The notes below the pieces were generated by a model. That model saw nothing but the letters and a program-made list of their open reading frames with translations, was not told where the DNA came from and ran no database searches. From assembly GCA_037127255.1 (NCBI GenBank), contig JBANSL010000014.1, positions 67,253,646 through 67,317,645 of the forward strand: a DNA stretch of 64,000 bases, given 5' to 3'. Positions 44,680 through 58,133 of the stretch are shown piece after piece; position 1 is the first letter of the stretch; every line of letters starts with the position of its first letter. A program made the translations under genes and the position numbers. This DNA comes from Persicaria tinctoria. Taxonomy: Eukaryota > Streptophyta > Magnoliopsida > Caryophyllales > Polygonaceae.

Positions 44680-46682
44680 TGTTGTTAGGAGGAAATCGAG
44701 ACTTGCAATAATAAAATATAAATAATGCAAAGCAAACCAGATTTCGTCCCTTGCAAATAATTACAAGACCTCCTCCTCATGCAGCAGCGGGAAGTCAGGA
44801 TCGATCCACGAGGAAGCGTGTCAGCGGATCCTAGGTAGCGATGGAATCTCACGAACAGAAGTCGACAATAGTGGTACTCGACCTCGACTAAGGGTTAGTC
44901 GATAGGGGTCAGGCACAGTCGAGCACAGCGCAACAGTCGCAGGCAGAGGCTCGTCGATGTCGACAAGGCCTACTCGATGTCGAGTAGAGTCTTCGTCGAC
45001 TTCGATTCATCTCATCGAGTACCTGCACAAGTAAGCTACATCGACTTTGGGTCGAAGATCAGTAGTCGAGATCGAGTAGTGCTATTCGATCTCGAGTAAG
45101 ACAGAGATTAAAACGAAATAAAATAAATGCAAAGGCTTTTGTGATTTCGAACTAAACTTAATGTAAAAGGACTTCCAAGTTGGGGTTTGCAACAACGATA
45201 ACCAAGCATGCATAAGGCAGAACCAAACAAATTATCATGTAAATCGCATCAAAGGGCTAAGCTTTCGCCTTTTCCAACAATTAGACAACTCTTTCAAGAA
45301 ACCCTAATTGTCTCTACTAATTTTATGTTTATAATCCAAGTTGTTAGCATGGATCTCCATTAGACGGGTAATAAACACATAAACAAGTAGGAAAATGCTC
45401 AAAACATGATAAAGGTCGGATCTTTACCTTAAACGCGCATGGCTATCGTTGGGCTCGCCCCAACCCTAGAAGTGGGTGGACTACTCACGCCTCATCGCAA
45501 ACTCAGACATTGATTGGAAAGAAATAACAACTTGCATTAACTAAATTCAAAACCTTTACAATCCTGGCAATCAACTCTCGCAAACTGCCAAAACCTTAAA
45601 ACCTCTGAACTCCCTAAACTGTCTCTATGGAATTACTTCTCTAACTTAAATTCCCTTTTAAAAACTGAGCCCCATGGGCTTTATTTATAGTCTTCTATTC
45701 CTTGCTATTCAAGGATAGAATATCTATATCTATATCTAAAACTATATCTAAAATGCTTAAGGATAAATAAAAGCGATAAAGAAATTAAATCTAAATATAT
45801 CTAAATGTCTTAAAGTGGATAAAACTCTCTCTTTCATGATGTATCTTGATAGATTGGATAGATCCTCGTCGATGTCGACTAGGGTCTTGTCGACATCGAG
45901 TAGGAGTGTTGTCGACTGGCTCGGCTTTGTCGTCTCGGTTAGCTGGTGCTCGATGTGGCTCGGACTTGGCTCACGGGTCTAGTCGATCTCGACAAGGTCT
46001 CATCGACATCGAGTTGGGTTCTTCCTTTCCGCTAGAGCGAGCCGCTTCTTCCGCTGCAGCGAGTTTGTCGATCCGGAGGTGCGAGAGACCCCTTCTGCTG
46101 GAGCGAGCCGCTTCTTCCGTCGTCTTGGTGCATCCCGCTGGCAGCGAGGATTTCCGCGGCAGCGAGAGGCTCGCTGCAGCGAGTCTAGTCGCTGGCAGCG
46201 AATGCTGCCTGGTCGTCTTCGTCCTCGGCTTGTCTCCTCTTCTCGTCGACTCCGGGTGTGGTGCTGAGGTGTCGTCGATCTCGACTAGTGGTCCTCGAAA
46301 TCGAGTAGGGCTCCGGAGCTGGGTTGGTCTGGCTCTCGACATTGCTCCTAGTCGACAAGGTCTGGCTCAGACATGTTCGTCTAGATCGAGTAAGGCCTAC
46401 TCGAGATCGAGTAGCCTGGGCTCTCAGCTTGATTCGACTGGTCCCGCTGCTTCTTTGACCTTGGACTTCTGTAGTGGTTTTCCGAGCTTTTTTGACCTTC
46501 CTTAGAGTTGCTGTAAAATGTCTCGAATTCTGCGAATTTGAACAGAAACTGGTGTAGATTCCATAATTTGGCAAATAAACATAAACTACATAGATTCTGT
46601 ACTATCTACCCCAATTGTATACAAAGTATGCAGAAAATGATATTAAAGTTACTGTAAAATACGGAAAATTCAGCTCACAACA
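44680..46682 (-). mobile_element. Array LTR 1 (outer 3' LTR)
   Basis: On the plus strand TGTTGTTAGGAGG to CAGCTCACAACA; the terminal TGTTG/CAACA is an inverted pair. It is 2003 bp, about 75 bp shorter than the other two LTRs because the GCCTTCTTCGAG..GATTCGT segment near 45866 is missing between short CCTCG/TCGTCG repeats. It is dense in TCGA palindromes (44866-45110, 45865-46010, 46270-46420) and has CTCGCTGCAGCGAG at about 46170. Conserved GGATCGATCC at 44798-44807. Confidence 0.92.
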
Positions 46683-48432
46683 AACACCCCATACTTAAGC
46701 TTGCTTGTCCTCAAGCAATACCTTTATCTGTCATTCAGTGGAAGAAATCAAAACTCTCAACATATCAGATTCATTCTTATATAACCCAGCAGTTAATTAC
46801 CATCCTCGAAAAGGTATTATTGTCACAAATCCATGCATGTGCAATCAAAGCAACATCTACTCACAAAAGGAGGGTTAAGCAAAACATTCATAAGTGACAA
46901 AGCATTGATAATCAAGAGGACTTCAATTTAAGCTCAAATAAGGAGTAGATTTGGTAAAAGGCTAAAAGGTGGGCAGTTTCTGGCAATGTGGTGCTTATGA
47001 TCCGGGGAAATGGAGTATTTCCAAAATTTGAATTTCCACATTCCTTCTCATAAAATTCATCACCTTTCATAATGCTTTTATCAACAATAATGCTTTTACC
47101 TCTCTGACCTCAGCACTGCCTTCTCGCGAGTCGCAAACATGGGTGTCATGAATGGCCCCAGATACTTAGTGCTTTGGACTCCTCACAATGTATCCCATCT
47201 CTCCAAACTATTATCTCAGAGAGCAGGGTCAATCTACCTTTATCTCCTGAGGTGATTGGATTTTCTTTCACTCATTAAATTTTCCATATATTTCAAACAA
47301 TTCCCTTCCAAACTCCAATAATGATAATAATCACAAACACCATATGACATCTCCATAATGTAATATCATTCTCAACATAATCCCCGGATAAGGTAAAGAA
47401 TGGGCAAATATTTAGATCATGTGGAGCAATATTTGAAATAAGGCATAATATGGCTTTTGTGATGCATAAGCATTGGTAAGGCTAGGGATATAAACAATGA
47501 GCATTATATGGAAATATAAAGTCCTCCATCCTCTTATCATGCAACATGTCAAAAGCATCTTCAAATTTTACCTCCTTTCATGGTTTTCATAAAAATATGC
47601 ACTTTATTATGACTTCCTTTTACTAGGCAATTTCATGCTATATCTCTAATGAATCCAATTTTTGCATCGTCGAGTCCAATATAAAGCTTCCATGACATTT
47701 ATCAAAATTTTAAATGGGGGTCATTTTTCTCAATTTTTGGAAAACATGCATATATATAAGCACATAAATCAATAATGAATTCCAAAAATAGCCATATAGC
47801 AATCCAAAGAAATAAACTCAATGACATTATTCACAGAAATCAAATATGCACAAATAATGTCAAATAAATCAAATATGCATGAACTAAGCCCTTCCCCCAC
47901 CCCATACTTAAAACTTACAGTGTCCCCACTGTATAAAAATCAAATAAAAACAAGAGTAAAGGAAAGAACTCACCAGATAAAACATCGAGGAAGGCAGATC
48001 AGTGTATGTCGAGTAGAGGTAGGCTTGTCGATCTCGAGTACAGGGTAGTCGATCTCGAGGAGCCTCGTCTGCGTCTAGTGGTTTTCTGAAGTCGAGGAGC
48101 TTCTGGGCTTGTCGATGTCGAGTTGGCCTACTCGAGATCGAGTAGTGTCTGGGCTGCTCCTCCTTGTCGCTGTCGACTTGGCCTTCGTCGATTTTGACTG
48201 TTTTTCAGGGACTTCTTATTCCACTTTTCGCGATTCTTTTATGCTTGCCGACCTAAAAGTGTTAGATTGCACACAAAACAAGACTATCCACATAAAACAT
48301 TCTAAAAGACATAAAACCCTAAAACCAAAAACAAAAACTAAAAACAAAAAGTTCAAAAGTCCCAAAAATTCATAAAGTTTTATATACATGCTCTAGATTT
48401 TAGAGTCGCTAGGCCGACTTCTCCAATTGCGC
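46683..48432. other. 3' non-coding region of array unit 1
   Basis: No gene. Next to the LTR is the polypurine tract (minus: AAGTATGGGGTGTT, 46683-46697) preceded by TTGAGGACAAGCAAGC, typical of Athila 3' ends. The rest is AT-rich, with a second cluster of TCGA palindromes at 48000-48190. About 77 bp present here (47768-47850) are missing from unit 2. Confidence 0.85.
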
Positions 48433-51324
48433 TCAAGGACCATTATTGTGGGGCCTGCTCATGCTTGGCCCTTCTCCTGGATCATCCAGGTCCTGATGGT
48501 AGTATGCAAGCTCAGCTGACAGGTTGTTGCTTGCATCATCTCTCTTTTCTTTCTCCCTTTTCCTTCCAGCTCTCAGTTTTCGCAGATTCTCTTGCCACGG
48601 TGTCTTATCTCCCCTTAAATCATTGATAATTTTCTTTATGGACTGAGGAGGAGTAGGATTCATACCTGAACTTACCTTTTCGGACCCAAAACAGGGATCT
48701 TTGGGCTTGAGGCTAGTCGACATCGAGTACAGCTGGTCGACTTCGAGTACAGGGACCCCATACTTAGGATCTTGGCAAGTTTTTGGCTCTGCAGTGGTTG
48801 TCGACATCGATGAAGGCTTGTTGAAGTCGAGTAGGTCCATTGTCGAGATCGAGTTGGTCTTGTCGATCTCGAGTACAGCGTCAGCACCTTCCCCTACTGT
48901 TTGCTTGGTCCCGTGGTTGCTGATGCTTTTCACCTTCAGCCATGAAATTTCCCCTTTTGCAGGGCCAAAAGAGAACTCCAAAACCTCATCACCTATGGTG
49001 AAGGTGAGCGATCTATTCTTGACACTTATTTTGGCATCTGCAGTAGCTAAGAATGGTCTACCAAGAATAATAGGGCTAGTAGGATCTTCAGCACAGTCTA
49101 TGATAAGGAAATCAGCTGGAACAAAGAATTTACCAACCTGGATAGGGACGTTCTCAACTATACCTGTAGGGATGACTACTGTATTGTTTGCCATGTATAG
49201 CTTAGCATCCACAGGTTCTATGCATCCTATCTTTACTTTCCGCCAGATTGATAAAGGCATGATGCTCACACTTGCTCCTAAATCGCATAGAGAATCATAT
49301 TTATATTGGCCAAAACCCACAGTAACAGAAAACTTACCAGGGTCAGGTTTCTTTTCAGGGAAGTGGAGTACTTTGCATTCGCCTGCGATCTCTGAGATGG
49401 ATCGCTTCTTGCTTAGGATTTCCTTGAGAAATTTGACATATCCAGGCATCTCTTGCAGGGCTTCTATAAAAGGAATAGAAACATTCAGTTCTTGCAGCAT
49501 ATTAACAAATCTGGTAAACCTACCTGCAGTGGGATCTTTCTGTGCTTTTGAAGGAAAAGGCAGTGGCTTTTTCAGTTTCGGAGCCCGAGCAGCCGTCGGA
49601 GGTGCTGCAGAGTCGTCGACGTCGGCTAGACGCTGCTCGTTGATCTCGACCACGGGCTCCTCGACGTCGAGCAGGGTGGTCGACCTGGAGTTGCTGGTCT
49701 GCGCAGCGGAGTCCGAGCTCAACTTTTGGTCCATGTCGAGTAGTGGCTTGTCGACATCGAGTACACTCTCGTCGAGATCGAGTTGGTTGTGCTCTGTGTC
49801 GAGTTGTTGCTTTGCCTTGGTTTGCTGCTTTCCAACCTCTGGCTCGTGTAATTGATGTCCACTCCTAAGTTTGATAGCTGCGACGTGTCCGGTTTTCCCC
49901 TTAGGATTTGGTTCTGTTTTCCCAGGGAGTTGTCCGGACGGTCGTGGGATCTGTGCAGCGATTTGACCCATCTGTGTTTCTATTCCCCTTTTCCAGATGT
50001 CCAATTCTCCAAATTTTGTAGTAATGTTCTGGAATTGGTTGTTGATGGTGCCCTGGTTCCGACACATCTCCTCAAGGATCAGTTGCAGATCATCCTTCTT
50101 TTGATCCCTTTTTGGATGTCCTGGAGCTCTGTAGGGTGGGGGATTCCTAGGAGGACCTTGGTTCCACTGTGGTTGGTAAGACCGTTGGTCTCCCATGTAG
50201 CGATTCGGACCCCCAGTGTAGGCTGCCTCTTCATGTGTTTCTGCCATCCTGACTTGCTCAGTGTGTGGGCACCCAGTAGTGGTGTGCCGCTGTGATCAGC
50301 ATTCAATGCAAGGCTGGTTGACAGATAGATATTTGACTTGCTTGAGGAGCTTGCGATTCTGGTCTCTGTAGAACTGTTCCCTGACATCTGGGTCAATCTC
50401 CTTTGCTGGCTCATAGAGTGGCATTGATGGTGCTGGCCTGGCGTAGGAGTTCTCCTCATAGTTTGTAGGAGCCCCATATTTGTTGTCGTAGTTAGTGAGC
50501 TTTTCTAGCACACCCCATGCGTCCCTTGATGGCATCGTCAGATACTCATAGCGAGTATAATGGTTGATCCTATCCTTAGTGATTTGATCAAGAGAGTTGA
50601 AGAAGATCTCCTGAATGACGTAGGGTGGCTGTCCATGAGTAGGGCAAGATCGCAGTAGTTCTTTGTAGCGTTCCCATGCCTTTGCCAGCGGTTCCCCTTG
50701 CTTCTGTTTGAAGGGGGTGATTTTCTGACGGAGAAGTGCTGTTTTGGCGGGTGGGAAGTATTTGTTCAGGAACTCTTGCTCTACTTGGGCCCAGGTGGTG
50801 AGAGATCTCGGCTTCAGCCCTTCAAGCCACTTCAGTGCAGGTCCAGCGAGCGACCAGCGAAAAGATTTCATCTTGACATATTCCAGAGTTGTACCTTCAG
50901 CAAGAGTACAACACATATCATGAAAGTTAGTAATATGTTCAAGAGGGTACTCATTAAATTTGCCATAAAAAGCATTATTTTTAAGCTCTATCAAAAATTG
51001 AGTGCGAATTTCAAAAGAGTTATCAGGGATTAGAATCGCCGATTCAGGCACGACGAGAGCTGGATGCATATAATCCTCAGCAGTAGTTGGATATTGGGCA
51101 AGCTCAGCTTCTGCTTGCCTTGCGCGCTCAGCTTCTTGTTCCCTCGCTGCCCTTTCATTGGCGATAGTGGTATCCTTTGCGGCTAGTTCCCTTGTAAGCC
51201 TTTCGATCATTTGCTCTTGTGTTTTAACGGCCGCCATTATCCTTTTGAGTTTAGAGTGGATGTGTAGGTAGCGCTCCGGTTCGTCTAAGGCGTCAAACTC
51301 AGGTGGTAGACCAGAACGACGCAT
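48433..51324 (-). pseudogene. Array unit 1 gag-protease, one nonsense codon
   Basis: 963 codons from MRRSGLPPEFDALDEPE. N-terminal coiled coil (residues about 25-85, rich in A/E/R), gag core (NNAFYGKFNEYPLEHITNF, FRWSLAGPALKWLEGL, EFLNKYFPPAKT, HGQPPYVIQEIFF), zinc knuckle beginning CIEC at about residue 340. A GGA to TGA change at 50296-50298 falls inside the knuckle. Then a Pro/Gln-rich tail, two acidic linkers written by TCGA palindromes (LDVDKPLLDMDQ, VLEIDK), and an aspartic protease with an intact DLGASVSIMP (about 49285) and ILGRPFLATADA. There is no RT after the protease; it ends RPHNNGP. Confidence 0.9.
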
Positions 51325-51386
51325 ACACCTGCGAAGTAACTCAAAAGAAACGTGAGACTTAACTACCTAAGGCGCGAATGATAGCC

Positions 51387-51404
51387 TCCCCGGCAACGGC
51401 GCCA
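51387..51404 (-). promoter_or_regulatory. Primer-binding site of array unit 1 (tRNA-Asp)
   Basis: Minus-strand TGGCGCCGTTGCCGGGGA, 3 bases inside LTR 2. Confidence 0.9.
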
Positions 51405-51407
51405 ATT

Positions 51408-53485
51408 CGTTGTTAGGAGGAAATCGAGACTTGCAATAATAAAATATAAATAATGCAAAGCAAACCAGATTTCGTCCCTTGCAAATAATTACAAGACCTC
51501 CTCCTGATGCAGCAGCGGGAAGTCAGGATCGATCCACGAGGAAGCGTGTAAGCGGATCCTAGGTAGCGATGGAATCTCACGAACAGAAGTCGACAATAGT
51601 GGTACTCGACCTCGACTAAGGGTTAGTCGACAGGGGTCAGGCACATTCGAGCACAGCGCAGCAGTCGCAGGCAGAGGCTCGTCGATGTCGACAAGGCCTA
51701 CTCGATGTCGAGTAGAGTCTTCGTCGACTTCGCTTCGTCTCGTCGAGTACCTGCACAAGTAAGCTACAACGACTTTGGGTCGAAGATCAGTAGTCGAGAT
51801 CGAGTAGTGCTATTCGATCTCGAGTAAGACAGAGATTAAAACGAAATAAAATAAATGCAAAGGCTTTTGTGATTTCGAACTAAACTTAATGTAAAAGGAC
51901 TTTCAAGATTGGGGTTTGCAACAACGATAACCAAGCATGCATAAGGCAGAACCAAACAAATTATCATGTAAATCGCATCAAAGGGCTAAGCTTTCGCCTT
52001 TTCCAACAATTAGACAACTCTTTCAAGAAACCCTAATTCTCTCTACTAATTTTATGTTTATAATCCATGTTGTTAGCATGGATCTCCATTAGACGGGTAA
52101 TAAACACATAAACAAGTAGAAAAATGCTCAAAACATGATAAAGGTCGGATCTTTACCTTAAACGCGCATGGCTATCGTTGGGCTCGCCCCAACCCTAGAA
52201 GTGGGTGGACTACTCACGCCTCATCGCAAACTCAGACATTGATTGGAAAGAAATAACAACTTGCATTAACTAAATTCAAAGCCTTTACAATCCTGGCAAT
52301 CAACTCTCGCAAACTGCAAAACCTTAAAACCTCTGAACTCCCTAAACTGTCTCTGTGGAACTACTTCTCTAACTGAAATTCCCTTTTTAAAACTGAGCCC
52401 CATGGGCTTTATTTATAGCCTTCTATTCCTTACTATTCAAGGATAGAATATCTATATCTATATCTAAAACTATATCTAAAATGCTTAAGGATAAATAAAA
52501 GCGATAAAGAAATTAAATCTAAATATATCTAAATGTCTTAAAGTGGATAAAACTCTCTCTTTCATGATGTATCTTGATAGATTGGATAGATCCTCGGCCT
52601 TCTTCGAGCCCAAGTAATCCCACACCGAGTAGGATTAGTCAAGCCACGTCACACAGCTTCTGGATTCGTCGTCGATGTCGACTAGGGTCTTGTCGACATC
52701 GAGGAGGAGTGTTGTCGACTGGCTCGGCTTTGTCGTCTCGGTTAGCTGGTGCTCGATGTGGCTCGGACTTGGCTCACGGGTCTAGTCAATCTCGACAAGG
52801 GCTCATCGACATCGAGTTGGGTTCTTCCTTTCCACTGGAGCGAGCCGCTTCTTCCGCTGCAGCGAGTTCGTCGATCCGGAGGTGCGAGAGACCCCTTCCG
52901 CTGGAGCGAGCCGCTTCTTCCGTCGTCTTGGTGCATCCCGCTGGCAGCGAGGATTTCCGCAGCAGCGAGAGGCTCGCTGCAGCGAGTCTAGTCGCTGGCA
53001 GCGAATGCTGCCTGGTCGTCTTCGTCCTCGGCTTGTCTCCTCTTCTCGTCGACTCCGGGTGTAGCGCTGAGGTGTCGTCGATCTCGACTAGTGGTCCTCG
53101 AGATCGAGTAGGGCTCCAGAGCTGGGTTGGTCTGGCTCTCGACATTGCTCCTAGTCGACAAGGTCTGGCTTGGACATGTTCGTCTAGATCGAGTAAGGCC
53201 TACTCGAGATCGAGTAGCCTGGGCTCTCAGCTTGATTCGACTGGTCCCGCTGCTTCTTTGACCTTGGACTTCTGTAGTGGTTTTCCGAGCTTTTCTGACC
53301 TTCCTTAGAGTTGCTGTAAAATGTCTCGAATTCTGCGAATTTAAACAGAAACTGGTGTAGATTCCATAATTTGGCAAATAAACATAAACTACATAGATTC
53401 TGTACTATCTACCCCAAATGTATGCAAAGTATGCAGAAAACGATATTAAAGTTACTGTAAAATAGTGCAAATTCAGCTCACAACA
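51408..53485 (-). mobile_element. Array LTR 2 (shared middle LTR)
   Basis: 2078 bp. It serves as 5' LTR of unit 1 and 3' LTR of unit 2. Its first base next to the primer site is C where the outer LTR has T, as also in LTR 3. It holds the ~73-bp segment missing from LTR 1. Same palindrome clusters. It should be a recombinant of the original 5' and 3' LTRs if unequal crossing-over made the array. Confidence 0.92.
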
Positions 53486-55159
53486 AAAACCCCATACTTA
53501 AGCTTGCTTGTCCTCAAGCAATACCTTTATCTGTCATTCAGTGGAAGAAATCAAAACTCTCAACATATCAGATTCATTCTTATATAACCCAGCAGTTAAT
53601 TACCATCCTCGAAAAGGTATTATTGTCACAAATCCATGCATGTGCAATCAAAGCAACATCTACTCACAAAAGGAGGGTTAAGCAAAACATTCATAAGTGA
53701 CAAAGCATTGATAATCAAGAGGACTTCAATTTAAGCTCAAATAAAGAGTAGATTTGGTAAAAGTCTAAAAGGTGGGCAGTTTCTGGCAATGTGGTGCTTA
53801 TGATCCGGGGAAATGGAGTATTTCCAAAATTTGAATTTCCACATTCCTTCTCATAAAATTCATCACCTTTCATAATGCTTTTATCAACAATAATGCTTTT
53901 ACCTCTCTGACCTCAGCACTACCTTCTCGCGAGTCGCAAACATGGGTGTCATGAATGGCCCCAGATACTTAGTGCTTTGGACTCCTCACAATGTGTCCCA
54001 TCTCTCCAAACTATTATCTCAGAGAGCAGGGTCAATCTACCTTTATCTCCTGAGGTGATTGGATTTTCTTTCACTCATTAAATTTTCCATATATTTCAAA
54101 CAATTCCCTTCCAAACTCCAATAATGATAATAATCACAAACACCATATGACATCTCCATAATGTAATATCATTCTCAACATAATACCCGGATAAGGTAAA
54201 GAATGGGCAAATATTTAGATCATGTGGAGCAATATTTGAAATAAGGCATAATATGGCTTTTGTGATGCATAAGCATAGGTAAGGCTAGGGATATAAACAA
54301 TGAGCATTATATGGAAATATAAAGTCCTCCATCCTCTTATCATGCAACATGTCAAAAACAACTTCAAAATTTACCTCCTTTCATGGTTTTCATAAAAATA
54401 TGCACTTCATTATGACTTCCTTTTACTAGGCAATTTCATGCTATATCTCTAATGAATCCAATTTTTGCATCGTCGAGTCCAATATAAAGCTTCCATGACA
54501 TTTATCAAAATTTTAAATGGGGGTCATTTTTCTCAATTTTTGGAAAACATGCATATATATAAGCACATAAATATGCACAAATAATGTCAAATAAATCAAA
54601 TATGCATGAACTAAGCCCTTCCCCCACCCCATACTTAAAACTTACAGTGTCCCCACTGTATAAAAATCAAATAAAAACAAGAGTAAAGGAAGGAACTCAC
54701 CGGATAAAACATCGAGGAAGGCAGATCAGTATATGTCGAGTAGAGGTAGGCTTGTCGATCTCGAGTACAGGGTAGTCGATCTCAAGGAGCCTCGTCTGCG
54801 TCTAGTGGTTTTCTGAAGTCGTGGAGCTTCTGGGCTTGTCGATGTCGAGTTGGCCTACTCGAGATCGAGTAATGTCTGGGCTGCTCCTCCTTGTCGCTGT
54901 CGACTTGGCCTTCGTCGATTTTGACTGTTTTTCAGGGACTTCTTATTCCACTTTTCGCGATTCTTTTATGCTTGCCGACCTAAAAGTGTTAGATTGCACA
55001 CAAAACAAGACTATCCACATAAAACATTCTAAAAGACATAAAACCCTAAAACCAAAAACAAAAACTAAAAACAAAAAGTTCAAAAGTCCCAAAAATTCAT
55101 AAAGTTTTATATACATGCTCTAGATTTTAGAGTCGCTAGGCCGACTTCTCCAATTGCGC
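53486..55159. other. 3' non-coding region of array unit 2
   Basis: No gene. Same content as in unit 1, including the polypurine tract (minus: AAGTATGGGGTTTT, 53486-53500) and TCGA palindromes at 54733-54910. A ~77-bp deletion near 54570 lies between short ATATGCACA-like repeats. Confidence 0.85.
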
Positions 55160-58050
55160 TCAAGGACCATTATTGTGGGGCCTGCTCATGCTTGGCCCTT
55201 CTCCTGGATCATCCAGGTCCTGATGGTAGTATGCAAGCTCAGCTGACAGGTTGTTGCTTGCATCATCTCTCTTTTCTTTCTCCCTTTTCCTTCCAGCTCT
55301 CAGTTTTCGCAGATTCTCTTGCCACGGTGTCTTATCTCCCCTTAAATCATTGATAATTTTCTTTATGGACTGAGGAGGAGTAGGATTCATACCTGAACTT
55401 ACCTTTTCGGACCCAAAACAGGGATCTTTGGGCTTGAGGCTAGTCGACATCGAGTACAGCTGGTCGACTTCGAGTACAGGGACCCCATACTTAGGATCTT
55501 GGCAAGTTTCTGGCTCTGCAGTGGTTGTCGACATCGATGAAGGCTTGTTGAAGTCGAGTAGGTCCCTTGTCGAGATCGAGTTGGTCTTGTCGATCTCGAG
55601 TACAGCGTCAGCACCTTCCCCTGCTGTTTGCTTGGTCCCGTGGTTGCTGATGCTTTTCACCTTCAGCCATGAAATTTCCTCTTTTGCAGGGCCAAAAGAG
55701 AAATCCAAAACCTCATCACCTATGGTGAAGGTGAGCGATCTATTCTTGACACTTATTTTGGCATCTGCAGTAGCTAAGAATGGTCTACCAAGAATAATAG
55801 GGCTAGTAGGATCTTCAGCACAGTCTATGATAAGGAAATCAGCTGGAACAAAGAATTTACCAACCTGGACAGGGACGTTCTCAACTATACCTGTAGGGAT
55901 GACTGCTGTATTGTTTGCCATGTATAGCTTAGCATCCACAGGTTCTATGCATCCTATCTTTACTTTCCGCCAGATTGATAAAGGCATGATGCTCACACTT
56001 GCTTCTAAATCGCATAGAGAATCATATTTATATTGGCCAAAACCCACAGTAACAGAAAACTTACCAGGGTCAGGTTTCTTTTCAGGGAAGTGGAGTACTT
56101 TGCATTCGCCTGCGATCTCTGAGATGGATCGCTTCTTGCTTAGGATTTCCTTGAGAAATTTGACATATCCAGGCATCTCTTGCAGGGCTTCTATAAAAGG
56201 AATAGAAACATTCAGTTCTTGCAGCATATTAACAAATCTGGTAAACCTACCTGCAGTGGGATCTTTCTGTGCTTTTGAAGGAAAAGGCAGTGACTTTTTC
56301 AGTTTCGGAGCCCGAGCAGCCGTTGGAGGTGATGCAGAGTCGTCGACGTCGGCTAGACGCTGCTCGTCGATCTCGACCACGGGCTCCTCGACGTCGAGTA
56401 GGGTGGTCGACCTGGAGTTGCTGGTCTGCGCAGCGGAGTCCGAGCTCAGCTTTTGGTCCATGTCGAGTAGTGGCTTGTCGAAATCGAGTACACTCTCGTC
56501 GAGATCGAGTTGGTTGTGCTCTGTGTCGAGTTGCTGCTTTGCCTTGCTTTGCTTCTTTCAACCTCTGGCTCGTGTAATTGATGTCCACTCCTAAGTTTGA
56601 TAGCTGCGACGTGTCCGGTTTTCCCCTTAGGATTTGGTTCTGTTTTCCCAGGGAGTTGTCCGGACGGTCGTGGGATCTGTGCAGCGATTTGACCCATCTG
56701 TGTTTCTATTCCCCTTTTCCAGATGTCCAATTCTCTAAATTTTGTAGTAATGTTCTGGAATTGGTTGTTGATGGTGCCCTGGTTCCGACGCATCTCCTCA
56801 AGGATCAGTTGCAGATCATCCTTCTTTTGATCCCTTTTTGGATGTCCTGGAGCTCTGTAGGGTGGGGGATTCCTAGGAGGACCTTGGTTCCACTGTGGTT
56901 GGTAAGACCGTTGGTCTCCCATGTAGCGATTCGGACCCCCAGTGTAGGCTGCCTCTTCATGTGTTTCTGCCATCCTGACTTGCTCAGTGTGTGGGCACTC
57001 AGTAGTGGTGTGCCGCTGTGATCCGCATTCAATGCAAGGCTGGTTGACAGATAGATATTTGACTTGCTTGAGGAGCTTGCGATTCTGGTCTCTGTAGAAC
57101 TGTTCCCTGACATCTGGGTCAATCTCCTTTGCTGGCTCATAGAGTGGCATTGATGGTGCTGGCCTGGCGTAGGAGTTCTCGTCATAGTTTGTAGGAGCCC
57201 CATATTTGTTGTCGTAGTTAGTGAGCTTTTCTAGCACACCCCATGCGTCGCTTGGTGGCATCGTCAGATACTCATAGCGAGTATAATGGTTGATCCTATC
57301 CTTAGTGATTTGATCAAGAGAGTTGAAGAAGATCTCCTGAATGACGTAGGGTGGCTGTCCATGAGTAGGGCAAGATCGCAGTAGTTCTTTGTAGCGTTCC
57401 CATGCCTTTGCCAGCGGTTCCCCTTGCTTCTGTTTGAAGGCGGTGATTTTCTGACGGAGAAGTGCTGTTTTGGCGGGTGGGAAGTATTTGTTCAGGAACT
57501 CTTGCTCTACTTGGGCCCAAGTGGTGAGAGATCTCGGCTTCAGCCCTTCAAGCCACTTCAGTGCAGGTCCAGCGAGCGACCAGCGAAAAGATTTCATCTT
57601 GACATATTCCAGAGTTGTACCTCCAGCAAGAGTACAACACATATCATGAAAGTTAGTAATATGTTCAAGAGGGCACTCATTAAATTTGCCATAAAAAGCA
57701 TTATTTTTAAGCTCTATCAAAAATTGAGTGCGAATTTCAAAAGAGTTATCAGGGATTAGAATCGCCGATTCAGGCACGACGAGAGCTGGATGCATATAAT
57801 CCTCAGCAGTAGTTGGATATTGGGCAAGCTCAGCTTCTGCTTGCCTTGCGCGCTCAGCTTCTTGTTCCCTCGCTGCCCTTTCATTGGCGATAGTGGTATC
57901 CTTTGCGGCTAGTTCCCTTGTAAGCCTTTCGATCATTTGCTCTTGTGTTTTAACGGCCGCCATTATCCTTTTGAGTTTAGAGTGGATGTGTAGGTAGCAC
58001 TCCGGTTCGTCTAAGGCGTCAAACTCAGGTGGTAGACCAGAACGACGCAT
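55160..58050 (-). pseudogene. Array unit 2 gag-protease, frameshift and damaged protease site
   Basis: Same protein as unit 1 with an intact zinc knuckle (CIECGSQRHTTTEC, C-x2-C-x4-H-x4-C). A 1-nt deletion near 56557 (HEPEV then a shifted frame) separates gag from protease; total length differs from unit 1 by exactly that base. The protease site reads DLEASVSIMP: the Gly of the D-x-G signature has become Glu (GGA to GAA), which should abolish activity. Unit 1 has the opposite state (good protease, broken knuckle). Confidence 0.9.
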
Positions 58051-58112
58051 ACACCTGCGAAGTAACTCAAAAGAAACGTGAGACTTAACTACCTAAGGCG
58101 CGAATGATAGCC

Positions 58113-58130
58113 TCCCCGGCAACGGCGCCA
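58113..58130 (-). promoter_or_regulatory. Primer-binding site of array unit 2 (tRNA-Asp)
   Basis: Identical to the site at 51387-51404, 3 bases inside LTR 3. Confidence 0.9.
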
Positions 58131-58133
58131 ATT

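Noticed and set aside
45846..46505. Ser-rich 219-codon ORF repeated in all three array LTRs (also 52574-53308 and 59589-60035)
   Set aside because: It lies in LTR sequence, its start differs between copies because of indels, and its composition comes from the TCGA and GCAGCGAG motifs.
48701..49855. 384-codon plus-strand ORF (and its twin 55428-56594)
   Set aside because: It lies exactly antisense to the gag-protease gene; its openness follows from codon use and palindromic motifs on the other strand, and it has no family resemblance of its own.
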